From the NCBI RefSeq assembly GCF_008365405.1, contig NZ_QOKV01000035.1, forward strand, positions 1 to 44,337: DNA of 44,337 nt. The letters are read 5' to 3'. The notes beneath the pieces were generated by a model, which saw only the letters and a list, made by a program, of their open reading frames with translations, was not told the DNA's origin and did no database searches. Shown piece after piece: positions 16,088 through 23,753 of the stretch (its first letter is position 1; every line of letters begins with the position of its first letter). This stretch comes from Azospirillum brasilense (GTDB lineage: Bacteria; Pseudomonadota; Alphaproteobacteria; Azospirillales; Azospirillaceae). The position numbers and the translations under genes were made by a program.

Positions 16088-16453
16088 TCACTGGACGATG
16101 CCCTTCTCGCGCAGCACCGGGCGGAGCCGGTCGAACGCCTCCCGCCACAGGGTGTGGGCGCGCTGTTCGCGGTAGCGCGCCGGGTCCGGCGCCATCAGGC
16201 GGCGCCCGTAATGGACCAGCACATGCAGATGGTCGCGGATCAGCAGGCGGCGGCGGTACAGCCGGTCCACCGCGCACAGCACGTCGCCGGGTTCGCACGG
16301 GCGCTGGACCAGCCCGCGCCCGGCGGCGATGCGCGCGCCGGCGGCCTTGGCGTCCTGCGCCTGGACCGACCAGAACCACGCCTCCTCCGCGCTGCCGAAC
16401 GGTTCCCCGACGGCGTCGGACAGGACCATGGACGTGTTGCGGTGATGGACCAT
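16088..16453 (-). CDS. Hypothetical protein, first gene of the phage-like operon
   Basis: 121 aa from the ATG at 16453, with GAGG about ten bases upstream; longer starts exist but add an Arg-rich, unbiased segment. The body is helical and basic (FWSVQAQDAKAAGARIAAGR, then VLCAVDRLYRRRLLIRDHLH and YREQRAHTLWREAFDRLRPV). I recall similar proteins in alphaproteobacteria with phage genes, without a known role. Being first in the operon, a regulatory or DNA-binding role is possible. Confidence 0.6.
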   Translation of the reverse strand: MVHHRNTSMVLSDAVGEPFGSAEEAWFWSVQAQDAKAAGARIAAGRGLVQRPCEPGDVLCAVDRLYRRRLLIRDHLHVLVHYGRRLMAPDPARYREQRAHTLWREAFDRLRPVLREKGIVQ

Positions 16454-16650
16454 GCGTGAGGCCTCCCTCGGGAATTGCAGCTTTTGGGTTCGCAAGCGCA
16501 GCTTCGCTCTCGGGCGGAGCGCCGGATGGGCCGCGGCACGCGCGGCTGGCGAACACATGTTCACGTTATGTACTGATTAAAGTCCTTCGTCAAGGAAAAT
16601 ATGAATAGGTTCCTAGGGACGGGCTGGTTGGTTTATGTGATTATCCTCCC

Positions 16651-17283
16651 ATGCTCAAACATGCGGACATCTGGCGGGCGATCGACCGCCTCGCGGCCCA
16701 GCACGGGCTGTCGGCCTCCGGGCTCGCGCGGCGCGCGGGGCTCGATCCGACGACCTTCAACAAGAGCAAGCGGACCACCGGCGACGGCAAGCTCCGCTGG
16801 CCTTCGACGGAGAGCGTGTCCAAGGTTCTGGAGGCAACCGGCGCGTCGCTGTCGGAGTTCGTCAGCCTCGTCGGCGATTCCGCGGGCGCCGGCTCGCTCC
16901 AACGGGTGCCGGTCATCGGCTACGCGCAGGCGGGCAACGCGGGTTTCTTCGACGACGCCGGCTTTCCCTCGGGCGTTGGCTGGGACGAGCTTTTGTTCCC
17001 CAGCATCGGCGATCCGCATGCCTATGCGCTGGAGATCGCCGGGGATAGCATGGACCCCGTCTACCGCGACGGCGACACCATCATCGTCTCGCCCGCCGCG
17101 CAGATCCGGCGCAACGACCGCGTCGTCGTCCGCACCAAGGGCGGCGAGGTGATGGCGAAGCAGCTCCTCCGCGAAACCGCCACGAAGATCGAGCTGATCT
17201 CCATCAACCGCGCCCATCCGGACCGCAGCATCCCGCGCGCCGAGGTCGCCTGGATGGCCCGCATCGTCTGGGCGAGCCAGTAA
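16651..17283 (+). CDS. HTH/S24 (LexA/CI-type) self-cleaving transcriptional repressor
   Basis: 210 aa. Residues 5-70 form an HTH (WRAIDRLAAQHGLSASGLAR, then AGLDPTTFNKSKR and WPSTESVSKVLEATGASLSE). Residues 85-205 form an S24 peptidase domain: an Ala-Gly cleavage-type sequence (AQAGNAG, 92-98), catalytic Ser in GDSMDPVY and Lys in VMAKQL. Members cut themselves when RecA filaments form, derepressing targets. It is divergent from the phage-like operon, 200 bp away, which fits a prophage repressor; but a very similar S24 regulator is common on alphaproteobacterial chromosomes, so it may be a host gene. Confidence 0.87.
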   Translation: MLKHADIWRAIDRLAAQHGLSASGLARRAGLDPTTFNKSKRTTGDGKLRWPSTESVSKVLEATGASLSEFVSLVGDSAGAGSLQRVPVIGYAQAGNAGFFDDAGFPSGVGWDELLFPSIGDPHAYALEIAGDSMDPVYRDGDTIIVSPAAQIRRNDRVVVRTKGGEVMAKQLLRETATKIELISINRAHPDRSIPRAEVAWMARIVWASQ

Positions 17284-17309
17284 GCGTCAGCCCTGCGGCA
17301 CTCTGTCCT

Positions 17310-17323
17310 AGGATATTTATCCT
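17310..17323. promoter_or_regulatory. Palindrome AGGATA-TT-TATCCT, candidate repressor site
   Basis: A perfect 6-bp dyad 27 bp after the S24 repressor stop and 35 bp before the next gene. The half-site TTATCC also occurs at 16641-16646, just before the repressor start. This hints at repressor control of both genes; evidence is limited to the shared half-site. Confidence 0.4.
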
Positions 17324-17357
17324 TTACTTCAGCCATCGGAGGGCTTAACGTCCGGGA

Positions 17358-17699
17358 ATGACCGGATCCACCGGGGCGCCGCCGCGTCCAACCCCCGCCC
17401 CGCTGTCCCTCGTTTCACATCGTTTGGATGATCTCGAGCGCCGCCACGACGACGCGCCGCCCCGCGGCGTGCTTCGTACGGCGCTTCTGGACGGGACGGA
17501 CCGTCATACCGCCCTGGCCTGCGCTGCGGTGTTTCGCCTGCACGACCGTCTGGCCGCCGAGGCCCGGCGAGGCGCGGCACAGCGCCGCCGCACCCTGCCC
17601 GCCGACCAGACCGCTGGCGACGCGTGGCTGTCCCGCCTCACCGCCGCTCTGACCCACCACCGCAACGCCGCCAGCATCCTGTTCCTTGCGGGGGCTTGA
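17358..17699 (+). CDS. Hypothetical protein
   Basis: 113 aa, Ala/Arg-rich, predicted helical (HTALACAAVFRLHDRLAAEA, then AGDAWLSRLTAALTHHRNAA). GGAGGG lies 13 bases before the ATG. No family recognised. It follows the S24 repressor on the same strand, with the AGGATA palindrome between them. Confidence 0.5.
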   Translation: MTGSTGAPPRPTPAPLSLVSHRLDDLERRHDDAPPRGVLRTALLDGTDRHTALACAAVFRLHDRLAAEARRGAAQRRRTLPADQTAGDAWLSRLTAALTHHRNAASILFLAGA

Positions 17700-17709
17700 G
17701 CCCGCGCCC

Positions 17710-18288
17710 TCAGGCGGCCGGGGGAGCGCCGGTCTCGTCCGCCTTGGAACCCTCTGTGTTCAGGGCAACGACACGGGCGGTCTTCGCCTTCCTTGCGCGC
17801 GGCTTGCGAACCGGCGCCTCGGCAGGCGGAACCTCCGCCGGCTCGGTCACCTCTTCCAAAGCGACTTCCACAGCGACCGTCGGCGCCCCGGCCTTCTCGG
17901 TAGCCTTCTTCAACACCTTGCTCTTTGAAAAGCCGGACTCGCGCAGGGCCGTCTTCAACTCCTCCCACGCCAAGCGGATTTCCGTGGCGAAGGCCCGCGC
18001 ATCGCCGTCGCGGTGGGTGCGGAAATACTCCGCCGCCTCCCGCATCTGGGCCGGCAGGGTTTCCGCCCCGGCGCGCACCGCCTCGTTGCGCAGGCGGTTG
18101 TGGCGGTCGTCCAGATAAGTAAGGATCTCCGACAACTCTTCCGGCGTGCAGCTTTTCTGGAGCCTGTCGGTGACCAGGGGCGCGGCCTTGTCGATCTTCC
18201 CGACCAGTTCCGACCGCCCGCGCTTCAGGTCCGGATCGTAGACGGTGCGGATAACCTGGATCACGCGGCGCCGTTCGCGGAATTGCAT
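17710..18288 (-). CDS. Hypothetical helical protein with basic AT-hook-like tail
   Basis: 192 aa from the ATG at 18288, which has GGGGGGAAGGG just upstream. Residues 1-115 are helical and charged (RERRRVIQVIRTVYDPDLKR, then LSEILTYLDDRHNRLRNEAV and EIRLAWEELKTALRESGFSK). The C-terminal part is Ala/Glu/Pro-rich with the basic patch RKPRARKAKTARVV, which could contact DNA. Function unknown. A 39-bp nested palindrome lies just upstream. Confidence 0.65.
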   Translation of the reverse strand: MQFRERRRVIQVIRTVYDPDLKRGRSELVGKIDKAAPLVTDRLQKSCTPEELSEILTYLDDRHNRLRNEAVRAGAETLPAQMREAAEYFRTHRDGDARAFATEIRLAWEELKTALRESGFSKSKVLKKATEKAGAPTVAVEVALEEVTEPAEVPPAEAPVRKPRARKAKTARVVALNTEGSKADETGAPPAA

Positions 18289-18306
18289 GCCCTTCCCCCC
18301 TGAACT

Positions 18307-18345
18307 GATTCCTCCGGTGGACCGGTCCACCGTTTCACAGGAATC
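18307..18345. promoter_or_regulatory. Nested palindrome upstream of hypothetical gene
   Basis: CGGTGGACCGGTCCACCG (18315-18332) is a perfect 18-bp palindrome, flanked by a second dyad GATTCCT (18307-18313) and AGGAATC (18339-18345). It is 19-57 bp upstream of the start at 18288 and about 85 bp after the aminotransferase stop. No U-tract follows, so an operator is more likely than a terminator. Confidence 0.5.
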
Positions 18346-18429
18346 ATGCCGCGGAACAGGCCGCCTATCAAGCCGGTTTCTGGGCCGCATACCGCCCGGA
18401 AACCGGCGTTCTGGATCGATCGACGCCGA

Positions 18430-19278
18430 TCAGCGGAAGGCGAACTCCCAATAGAGCGCCCGTGCCCGCGCGGCCAGGGGACCGGGCTGCAGGGCGCGGT
18501 CCTCGACGCGGGTGACCGGAACCACCTTCGCGTAATTGCCGGTCGAGAACACCTCGTCCGCCTCCAGGACGTCGCGGGGGCTCAGGGTGGCCTCCTCCAC
18601 CGCCACGCCGTCGTCGCGCAGCAGGGCGATCACGCGCTGGCGGGTGATGCCGTTGAGGAAGGTCCCGTTGTGCACCGGCGTGCGGACCACCCCGTCCTTG
18701 GCGATGAACAGGTTGGCGGTGGCGAACTCCGCCACGTTGCCGATGGGGTCGAGCATGATGGCGTTGTCGAAACCGCGCTCCCGCGCCTCCTTCAGCGCCA
18801 GCCCGGCGTTGGGGTAGAGGCAGGCGGCCTTGGCCTCGGTCGGGGCCATGTCCGGCATCGGACGGCGGCGGCTGGACAGGCAAGCGGTGAAGCCCGCGGC
18901 GCTGGGCAGCGGCGCCTCGTAGACCGACAGGACGAAGCGCGTGCTCTCCGCGTCGGGGGCGACGAAGCCCTCTTCGGCGTAGAACATGGGCCGGATGTAG
19001 AGCTCGGCCTCCTTGGGGAAACGGCGGATGCCGTCCCAGCACAGCTCCTCGATTTCTCCGGCGGTCAGCATGGGGGCGAGGCCCATCACCTGGGCGGAGC
19101 GCACGACGCGGGCGCAGTGGCGGTCGAGGTCGGGGGCCACGCCCTGAAAGGCGCGGGCGCCGTCGAAAACGACCGAAGACAGCCAGAGCGCGTGAGTCAT
19201 CGGGCCGACGATGGCGGGGTTGCCCGCGATCCATTCGCCCTGGATGTAGCTCAACGCCTGATCGGCCGTGCTGCCCAT
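18430..19278 (-). CDS. ilvE: Branched-chain amino acid aminotransferase (class IV, PLP)
   Basis: 282 aa from the ATG at 19278 with AAGGGAGAA upstream. Class IV fold: WLSSVVFDGARAF (substrate loop) near 32-44, RFVLSVYEAPL, the Schiff-base Lys in TEAKAACLYPN (aligned with AAK159AGGNY of E. coli IlvE), ALKEARERGFDNAIMLD, VAEFATANLFIAKDGVV and LNGITRQRVIAL. These enzymes interconvert Leu/Ile/Val with their 2-oxo acids. The YPN in place of the usual NYxxS and the short length leave D-amino-acid transaminase or ADC lyase as alternatives, but the substrate loop favours IlvE-like activity. Confidence 0.83.
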   Translation of the reverse strand: MGSTADQALSYIQGEWIAGNPAIVGPMTHALWLSSVVFDGARAFQGVAPDLDRHCARVVRSAQVMGLAPMLTAGEIEELCWDGIRRFPKEAELYIRPMFYAEEGFVAPDAESTRFVLSVYEAPLPSAAGFTACLSSRRRPMPDMAPTEAKAACLYPNAGLALKEARERGFDNAIMLDPIGNVAEFATANLFIAKDGVVRTPVHNGTFLNGITRQRVIALLRDDGVAVEEATLSPRDVLEADEVFSTGNYAKVVPVTRVEDRALQPGPLAARARALYWEFAFR

Positions 19279-19431
19279 GATCTTCTCCCTTTTTGGCTTC
19301 GGGTTGGTTCTATCCGGATGGTTCGCTCCCCCGAAAAGCATACCCCCTCATCGCCGTCGGTCAACCTGCGCAGACGGGCCGGCCGGACGGTTGATGCAGG
19401 ACACCTTCATCACACCGGGAGCGAACGACCC

Positions 19432-19635
19432 ATGGGCTGGACCTATTCGAGCGCCTTTCCGCAGCCGCTGCGCGCGGCCCCGCCCTTCCCGCCGCCGGGC
19501 CAGGACGTTCCCACCCCGGGACCCCTGACCGACAACCCGGACCTCCCGACCCCCGGCCCGCAGGAGGACATGCCCTCCCCCCTGCCCAACGACGACCTGC
19601 CCCCCTCCCGGCCCACCGACCCTGACTTCGCTTGA
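19432..19635 (+). CDS. Small Pro-rich hypothetical protein
   Basis: 67 aa, a third of them Pro, with Asp-Pro-Thr-Pro-Gly-Pro type repeats (DNPDLPTPGPQEDMPSPLPN). GGGAG lies about 11 bases before the ATG and a strong terminator follows the stop. Low complexity makes homology weak evidence; the signals around it suggest it is expressed. Disordered, function unknown. Confidence 0.5.
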   Translation: MGWTYSSAFPQPLRAAPPFPPPGQDVPTPGPLTDNPDLPTPGPQEDMPSPLPNDDLPPSRPTDPDFA

Positions 19636-19658
19636 CACCGCTGTCCGGCACCAAAGCA

Positions 19659-19690
19659 AACGGGGCGCCCCCTTGCGGAGGCGCCCCGTT
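19659..19690. terminator. Bidirectional terminator between small Pro-rich gene and sdhB
   Basis: AACGGGGCGCC and GGCGCCCCGTT form a perfect 11-bp stem with a 10-base loop, placed between convergent genes. CTTC follows on the plus strand and TTTGCTTTG on the minus strand. Confidence 0.75.
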
Positions 19691-19717
19691 CTTCATCGGT
19701 GAACCGAAACGGACGGA

Positions 19718-20494
19718 TCAGCGGCGCTGAACCATCAGCTTCTTGATCTCGGCGATGGCCTTGGCCGGGTTGAGACCCTTCGGGCACGCCTTGGTGCAGT
19801 TCATGATGGTGTGGCAGCGGTAGAGGCGGAACGGATCCTCGAGGTTGTCGAGGCGCTCGCCCGTCATCTCGTCGCGGCTGTCCACGATCCAGCGGTAGGC
19901 CTGGAGCAGGATCGACGGGCCGAGATAGCGGTCGCCGTTCCACCAGTAGCTGGGGCAGGAGGTCGAGCAGCAGAAGCACAGGATGCACTCGTAGAGGCCG
20001 TCCAGCTTGGCGCGGTCCTCCGGCGACTGCAGGCGCTCGCGGCTCGGGGCCGGCGACTGCGACTGCAGCCACGGCTTGATCGAGGCGAGCTGGGCGTAGA
20101 TGTGCTTCAGGTCGGGGACGAGATCCTTGACCACCGGCATGTGCGGCAGCGGGTAGATCTTGACGTCGCCCTTCACCTCTTCGATGGCCTTCAGGCAGGC
20201 CAGCGTGTTGGTGCCGTCGATGTTCATCGCGCAGGACCCGCAGATGCCCTCGCGGCAGGAGCGCCGGAAGGTCAGGGTCGAGTCGATGTTGTTCTTGATG
20301 TAGATGATCGCGTCCAGGATCATCGGGCCGAACTTGTCGAGGTCGACGACGTAGGTGTCGACCCGCGGGTTCTGTCCGTCATCCGGCGACCAGCGGTAGA
20401 TCTTGAAGGTCTTCGCCCGCTTGGCGCCGCTGGCGGCGTTGATGGTCTTGCCGACGCCGACCTTGGAATTGGCGGGCAGGTTGAATTCGACCAT
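19718..20494 (-). CDS. sdhB: Succinate dehydrogenase iron-sulfur subunit
   Basis: 258 aa, normal length. The N-terminal ferredoxin domain has the [2Fe-2S] ligands in SCREGICGSCAMNIDG followed by TNTLAC; the C-terminal domain has CILCFCCSTSCPSYWW and CHTIMNCTKACPKG for the [4Fe-4S] and [3Fe-4S] clusters. It passes electrons from the flavoprotein to ubiquinone in complex II on the inner membrane. Last gene of sdhCDAB, 30 bp after sdhA. Confidence 0.98.
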   Translation of the reverse strand: MVEFNLPANSKVGVGKTINAASGAKRAKTFKIYRWSPDDGQNPRVDTYVVDLDKFGPMILDAIIYIKNNIDSTLTFRRSCREGICGSCAMNIDGTNTLACLKAIEEVKGDVKIYPLPHMPVVKDLVPDLKHIYAQLASIKPWLQSQSPAPSRERLQSPEDRAKLDGLYECILCFCCSTSCPSYWWNGDRYLGPSILLQAYRWIVDSRDEMTGERLDNLEDPFRLYRCHTIMNCTKACPKGLNPAKAIAEIKKLMVQRR

Positions 20495-20524
20495 GGTTCG
20501 TATCCTTGCCTTGCTCTTGCCGCC

Positions 20525-22306
20525 TTAGTAGACGCGGGCCTTGGGCGGGAACACCTGCACCTCGTCGGTCAGGGTGTAGAGATGGACCGGGCGGTACCCG
20601 ATCTTCGTCTCGCCCTTGTCCGACACCTCGATGACGGTGTGCTTCATCCAGTTCTCGTCGTCGCGGTCCGGATAGTCCTCGCGGGCGTGGGCGCCGCGGC
20701 TCTCCGGCCGGTTCTTCGCCGAGTGGAGCGTGGCGACCGCCTGGTACAGCAGGTTGTCCAGCTCGATGGCTTCGACGAGGTCGGAGTTCCAGACCAGCGA
20801 ACGGTCGCTGATCGCCATGTCGCCCTTCTTGGCGAAGGTCTGGTCGATGAGCTTGACGCCCTCCTCCAGCACCTCGCCGGTGCGGAAGACCGCGCAGTTG
20901 TTCTGCATGGTCCGCTGCATTTCCAGGCGAAGCTCCGACGACTTGATGGAGCCCTTGGCGTTGCGGATGCGATCGAAACGCTCCAGGGCGACGTCGGTCG
21001 CGGCGGCGGACGATGACACCGACTTGCCCTTCTCGACGATCTCGGCGGCGCGGATGGCCGCCGAACGGCCGAACACCACGAGGTCGAGCAGCGAGTTGGA
21101 GCCGAGACGGTTCGCGCCGTGCACCGACACGCAGGCCGCCTCGCCGATGGCCATCAGGCCGGGCACCACGCGGTCCGGGTCCTCGGCGGTCGGGTTGACG
21201 ACCTCGCACCGGAAGTTGGTGGGGATGCCGCCCATGTTGTAGTGCACCGTCGGTAGAACCGGGATCGGCTCCTTGGTGACGTCCACGCCGGCGAAGATCT
21301 TGGCCGTCTCGGCGATGCCGGGCAGGCGCTGGTGGATGATCTCCGGCGGGAGATGCTCCAGGTGCAGGTGGATGTGGTCCTTGTGCTCACCGACGCCGCG
21401 ACCCTCGCGGATCTCGATGGTCATCGAGCGGGACACCACGTCGCGCGAGGCGAGGTCCTTGGCCGACGGCGCGTAACGCTCCATGAAGCGCTCGCCGTTG
21501 GAGTTGGTGAGGTAGCCGCCCTCGCCGCGCACGCCCTCGGTGATCAGACAGCCGGAGCCGTAGATGCCGGTCGGGTGGAACTGCACGAACTCCATGTCCT
21601 GCAGCGGCAGGCCGGCGCGCAGCACCATGCCGCCGCCGTCGCCCGTGCAGGTGTGGGCCGAGGTGGCGGAGAAGTAGGCGCGGCCGTAGCCGCCCGTCGC
21701 CAGAACGACGAGCTGGGCGCGGAAGCGGTGGATGGTGCCGTCGTCGAGGTTCCAGGCCACCACGCCCTTGCAGACGCCGTCCTCCATGATGAGGTCCAGC
21801 GCGAAGTACTCGACGAAGAACTCCGCCTCGTGCTTCAGCGACTGCTGGTAGAGCGTGTGCAGGATGGCGTGGCCGGTGCGGTCGGCCGCCGCACAGGTGC
21901 GGTAGGCCTGCTGCTTGCCGTAATGGGCGGTCATGCCGCCGAAGGCGCGCTGGTAGATCTTGCCTTCCGGGGTGCGCGAGAAGGGCACGCCGTAGTGCTC
22001 CAGCTCGATGATCGCCGGGATGGCCTCGCGGCACATGTACTCGATGGCGTCCTGGTCGCCCAGCCAGTCCGACCCCTTGACGGTGTCGTACATGTGGAAG
22101 CGCCAGTCGTCCTCGCTCATGTTGCCGAGCGCCGCCGAGATGCCGCCCTGGGCGGCCACGGTGTGCGAGCGGGTCGGGAAGACCTTGGTGATGCACGCCG
22201 TCTTCAGGCCTTTTTCGGCCATGCCAAAGGTGGCGCGCAGGCCCGCACCGCCGGCACCGACGACGACGACGTCATAGGAATGATCGATAATATCGTAGGC
22301 GGCCAT
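20525..22306 (-). CDS. sdhA: Succinate dehydrogenase flavoprotein subunit
   Basis: 593 aa. N-terminal dinucleotide fold YDVVVVGAGGAGLRATFGMA, the covalent-FAD histidine region RSHTVAAQGGISAALGN, substrate loop residues around HPTGIYGSGCLITEGVRGEG and GANRLGSNSLLDLVVFGRSA. It oxidises succinate to fumarate in the TCA cycle. Six bases separate it from the sdhD stop, as expected for the conserved order C-D-A-B. Confidence 0.98.
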   Translation of the reverse strand: MAAYDIIDHSYDVVVVGAGGAGLRATFGMAEKGLKTACITKVFPTRSHTVAAQGGISAALGNMSEDDWRFHMYDTVKGSDWLGDQDAIEYMCREAIPAIIELEHYGVPFSRTPEGKIYQRAFGGMTAHYGKQQAYRTCAAADRTGHAILHTLYQQSLKHEAEFFVEYFALDLIMEDGVCKGVVAWNLDDGTIHRFRAQLVVLATGGYGRAYFSATSAHTCTGDGGGMVLRAGLPLQDMEFVQFHPTGIYGSGCLITEGVRGEGGYLTNSNGERFMERYAPSAKDLASRDVVSRSMTIEIREGRGVGEHKDHIHLHLEHLPPEIIHQRLPGIAETAKIFAGVDVTKEPIPVLPTVHYNMGGIPTNFRCEVVNPTAEDPDRVVPGLMAIGEAACVSVHGANRLGSNSLLDLVVFGRSAAIRAAEIVEKGKSVSSSAAATDVALERFDRIRNAKGSIKSSELRLEMQRTMQNNCAVFRTGEVLEEGVKLIDQTFAKKGDMAISDRSLVWNSDLVEAIELDNLLYQAVATLHSAKNRPESRGAHAREDYPDRDDENWMKHTVIEVSDKGETKIGYRPVHLYTLTDEVQVFPPKARVY

Positions 22307-22312
22307 GGCTCG

Positions 22313-22708
22313 TCAGACTCCGAACGAAATCTTGAGGACGGCGATCACGCAGGCGGCACCCAGCACGAAGCACAGGGCTTTCACGGCCAGGATGCTCAGG
22401 ATCTTCGCCATCTCATTGTGCACGTAGTCCTCGATCACCACCTGCAGGCCGGCCTGGGCGTGGTGGAAGGTGACCACGGCGGTCAGCACCATCATCAGTG
22501 CCGAGAAGGGCGACTCCAGCCACGCGACGAAGGCCGCGTGGTCGGCGCCGAGATGGCGGATCACCCCGAAGACGAACCAGACGGTCAGCGGCACCAGGGC
22601 GATGGCGGTCACGCGCTGGTGCCACCAATGCTCGGTGCCGTGCTTGGCGGAGCCCAGGCCGCGCGCGATCTGCAGCGGCGAACGGAGGGTCTTGCTGTTG
22701 GACGCCAT
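22313..22708 (-). CDS. sdhD: Succinate dehydrogenase membrane anchor subunit
   Basis: 131 aa from the ATG at 22708 with GGAGAG upstream. Three membrane segments (about 32-52, 65-85, 103-125) and the conserved HWWHQRVTAIAL and FHHAQAGLQVVIEDYVH blocks, with His residues for haem b and the quinone pocket. Together with SdhC it anchors SdhAB in the inner membrane. Confidence 0.96.
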   Translation of the reverse strand: MASNSKTLRSPLQIARGLGSAKHGTEHWWHQRVTAIALVPLTVWFVFGVIRHLGADHAAFVAWLESPFSALMMVLTAVVTFHHAQAGLQVVIEDYVHNEMAKILSILAVKALCFVLGAACVIAVLKISFGV

Positions 22709-22719
22709 GTCTTCTCTCC

Positions 22720-23109
22720 TCACCACACGGCCAGGCCGATGATCCAGGTCAGCACGGTCAGCACGACCGCCGCACCGATGACGATCTGGTTGCCGCGATC
22801 GGCCTCGCTCAGCTCGAACGCCTTGCCGGCGTCCCACACCAGATGCCGGATGCCGTTGCACAGGTGATAGTAGAGCGCCAGCGACCAGCCGAACATCAGC
22901 AGCAGCCCGAAGAACGAGCCGATGAAGTGCTGCGCGCGCTCGTACGCGGCGGGGCTGGTGGCGGCGGCGACCAACCACCAAGTCAGCAGAAGGGTACCCA
23001 CGGCCAGCCCCACGCCCGTGATGCGGTGCGTGATGGACAGGATCGCGGTCCTGGGGAGTTTGTAGACCTGCAGATGCGGAGAGAGCGGCCGACCGCTGCC
23101 GTTTGCCAT
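22720..23109 (-). CDS. sdhC: Succinate dehydrogenase cytochrome b556 subunit
   Basis: 129 aa from the ATG at 23109. N-terminal RPLSPHLQVYKLPRTAILSI and HRITGVGL, three membrane segments, and the haem-ligand motif YYHLCNGIRHLVWD. The start is preceded by GAGGACGAC. First gene of the operon, 11 bp ahead of sdhD. Confidence 0.97.
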   Translation of the reverse strand: MANGSGRPLSPHLQVYKLPRTAILSITHRITGVGLAVGTLLLTWWLVAAATSPAAYERAQHFIGSFFGLLLMFGWSLALYYHLCNGIRHLVWDAGKAFELSEADRGNQIVIGAAVVLTVLTWIIGLAVW

Positions 23110-23213
23110 TGCGTCGTCCTCAGTTCGGCGACCGGTCGCGGCAAGGAGGGCTGTTGCCGCGACGGCGGGTGATGCGAGACCGAAAGTTTTAAGCCCTGCT
23201 GTGTTTGGCGATT

Positions 23214-23242
23214 GAATTACGCCTCTCCCGCACATGAGTCAA
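23214..23242 (-). promoter_or_regulatory. Candidate sdh operon promoter
   Basis: On the minus strand TTGACT (23242-23237) and TAATTC (23219-23214) are separated by 17 bp, about 105 bp before the sdhC start. The -10 is a weak match. A palindrome, TTGGCC-GT-GGCCAA at 23253-23266, lies just upstream of the -35. Confidence 0.4.
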
Positions 23243-23315
23243 CGGCAGGGACTTGGCCGTGGCCAAAATGGCGCACCGCGGGAAGTGCCTGAAAACTAAC
23301 GGGCTTTGCTGCAGC

Positions 23316-23326
23316 TGGTATTACCA
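23316..23326. promoter_or_regulatory. GntR/FCD-type palindrome TGGTATTACCA upstream of sdh
   Basis: TGGT-ATT-ACCA, extended to CTGGTATTACCAG (23315-23327), has the TGGTnnnACCA form used by FadR/PdhR/LldR-type GntR regulators. The identical 11 bp recur at 39310-39320 over the candidate small-RNA promoter. Located about 210 bp upstream of sdhC. Confidence 0.5.
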
Positions 23327-23357
23327 GGGCCGAAACGCGGTTTTGCGGTTCAGCCTA

Positions 23358-23621
23358 TTACTTGTCGAAGCGGCGAACATTCTCCACCATCATCGAATAC
23401 ATCTGGGTAATCAGCTCCGCCGGACGCAGCCGGCCGAAGGGGATGTTCTCCTTGGCCCACTCCACCAGCCCCTCGGGCGGGCGGACCGGAGCGACCTCGT
23501 AGCCGGCCTTCTTCAGCGCGCTCATCACCGAGCGCGCCTGCTTGGTGTAGTCCTCGTTGAAGAAGGACTTGTCCGCGTCCTTGATCGCCTTGGCAATGAT
23601 GTCTTCGAGCGGAGTGGCCAT
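23358..23621 (-). CDS. Small conserved hypothetical protein upstream of sdh
   Basis: 87 aa. Soluble, with EDIIAKAIKDADKSFFNEDY, then VMSALKKAGYEVAPVRPPEG and FGRLRPAELITQMYSMMVEN. The coding look is good (charged, no low complexity), and I believe it is conserved in Rhodospirillales, but no function is known to me. Same strand as sdhCDAB, separated by about 250 bp containing palindromes. Confidence 0.75.
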   Translation of the reverse strand: MATPLEDIIAKAIKDADKSFFNEDYTKQARSVMSALKKAGYEVAPVRPPEGLVEWAKENIPFGRLRPAELITQMYSMMVENVRRFDK

Positions 23622-23753
23622 GCCCCGGTGTGCCGGTCGCGGTCGTTCGTGATAGGGCGGACACGGTGTCACAACGCGGGCGCTGTTGCAATTCCAATGG
23701 GAACCGCATACCTCAAGCCCTCTTCGCACCGCAGATCACAGGGATTAACCGCC

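Larger units (their letters stand above)
7781..16453 (-). mobile_element. Decayed podovirus-like prophage with internal deletion and insertion
   Basis: Minus-strand genes run in T7-like order: small virion-type proteins, connector (portal), Bbp19-like, scaffold, then capsid, then the terminase large-subunit end and a membrane coiled-coil protein. The tail tube, internal virion and tail fibre genes expected between capsid and terminase are missing, and capsid and terminase are both truncated at that point. Between scaffold and capsid lie a GGDEF/EAL gene and a PRC-barrel gene that do not belong to such a module. No integrase and no attachment repeats were found, so the limits are approximate. 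Confidence 0.7.
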
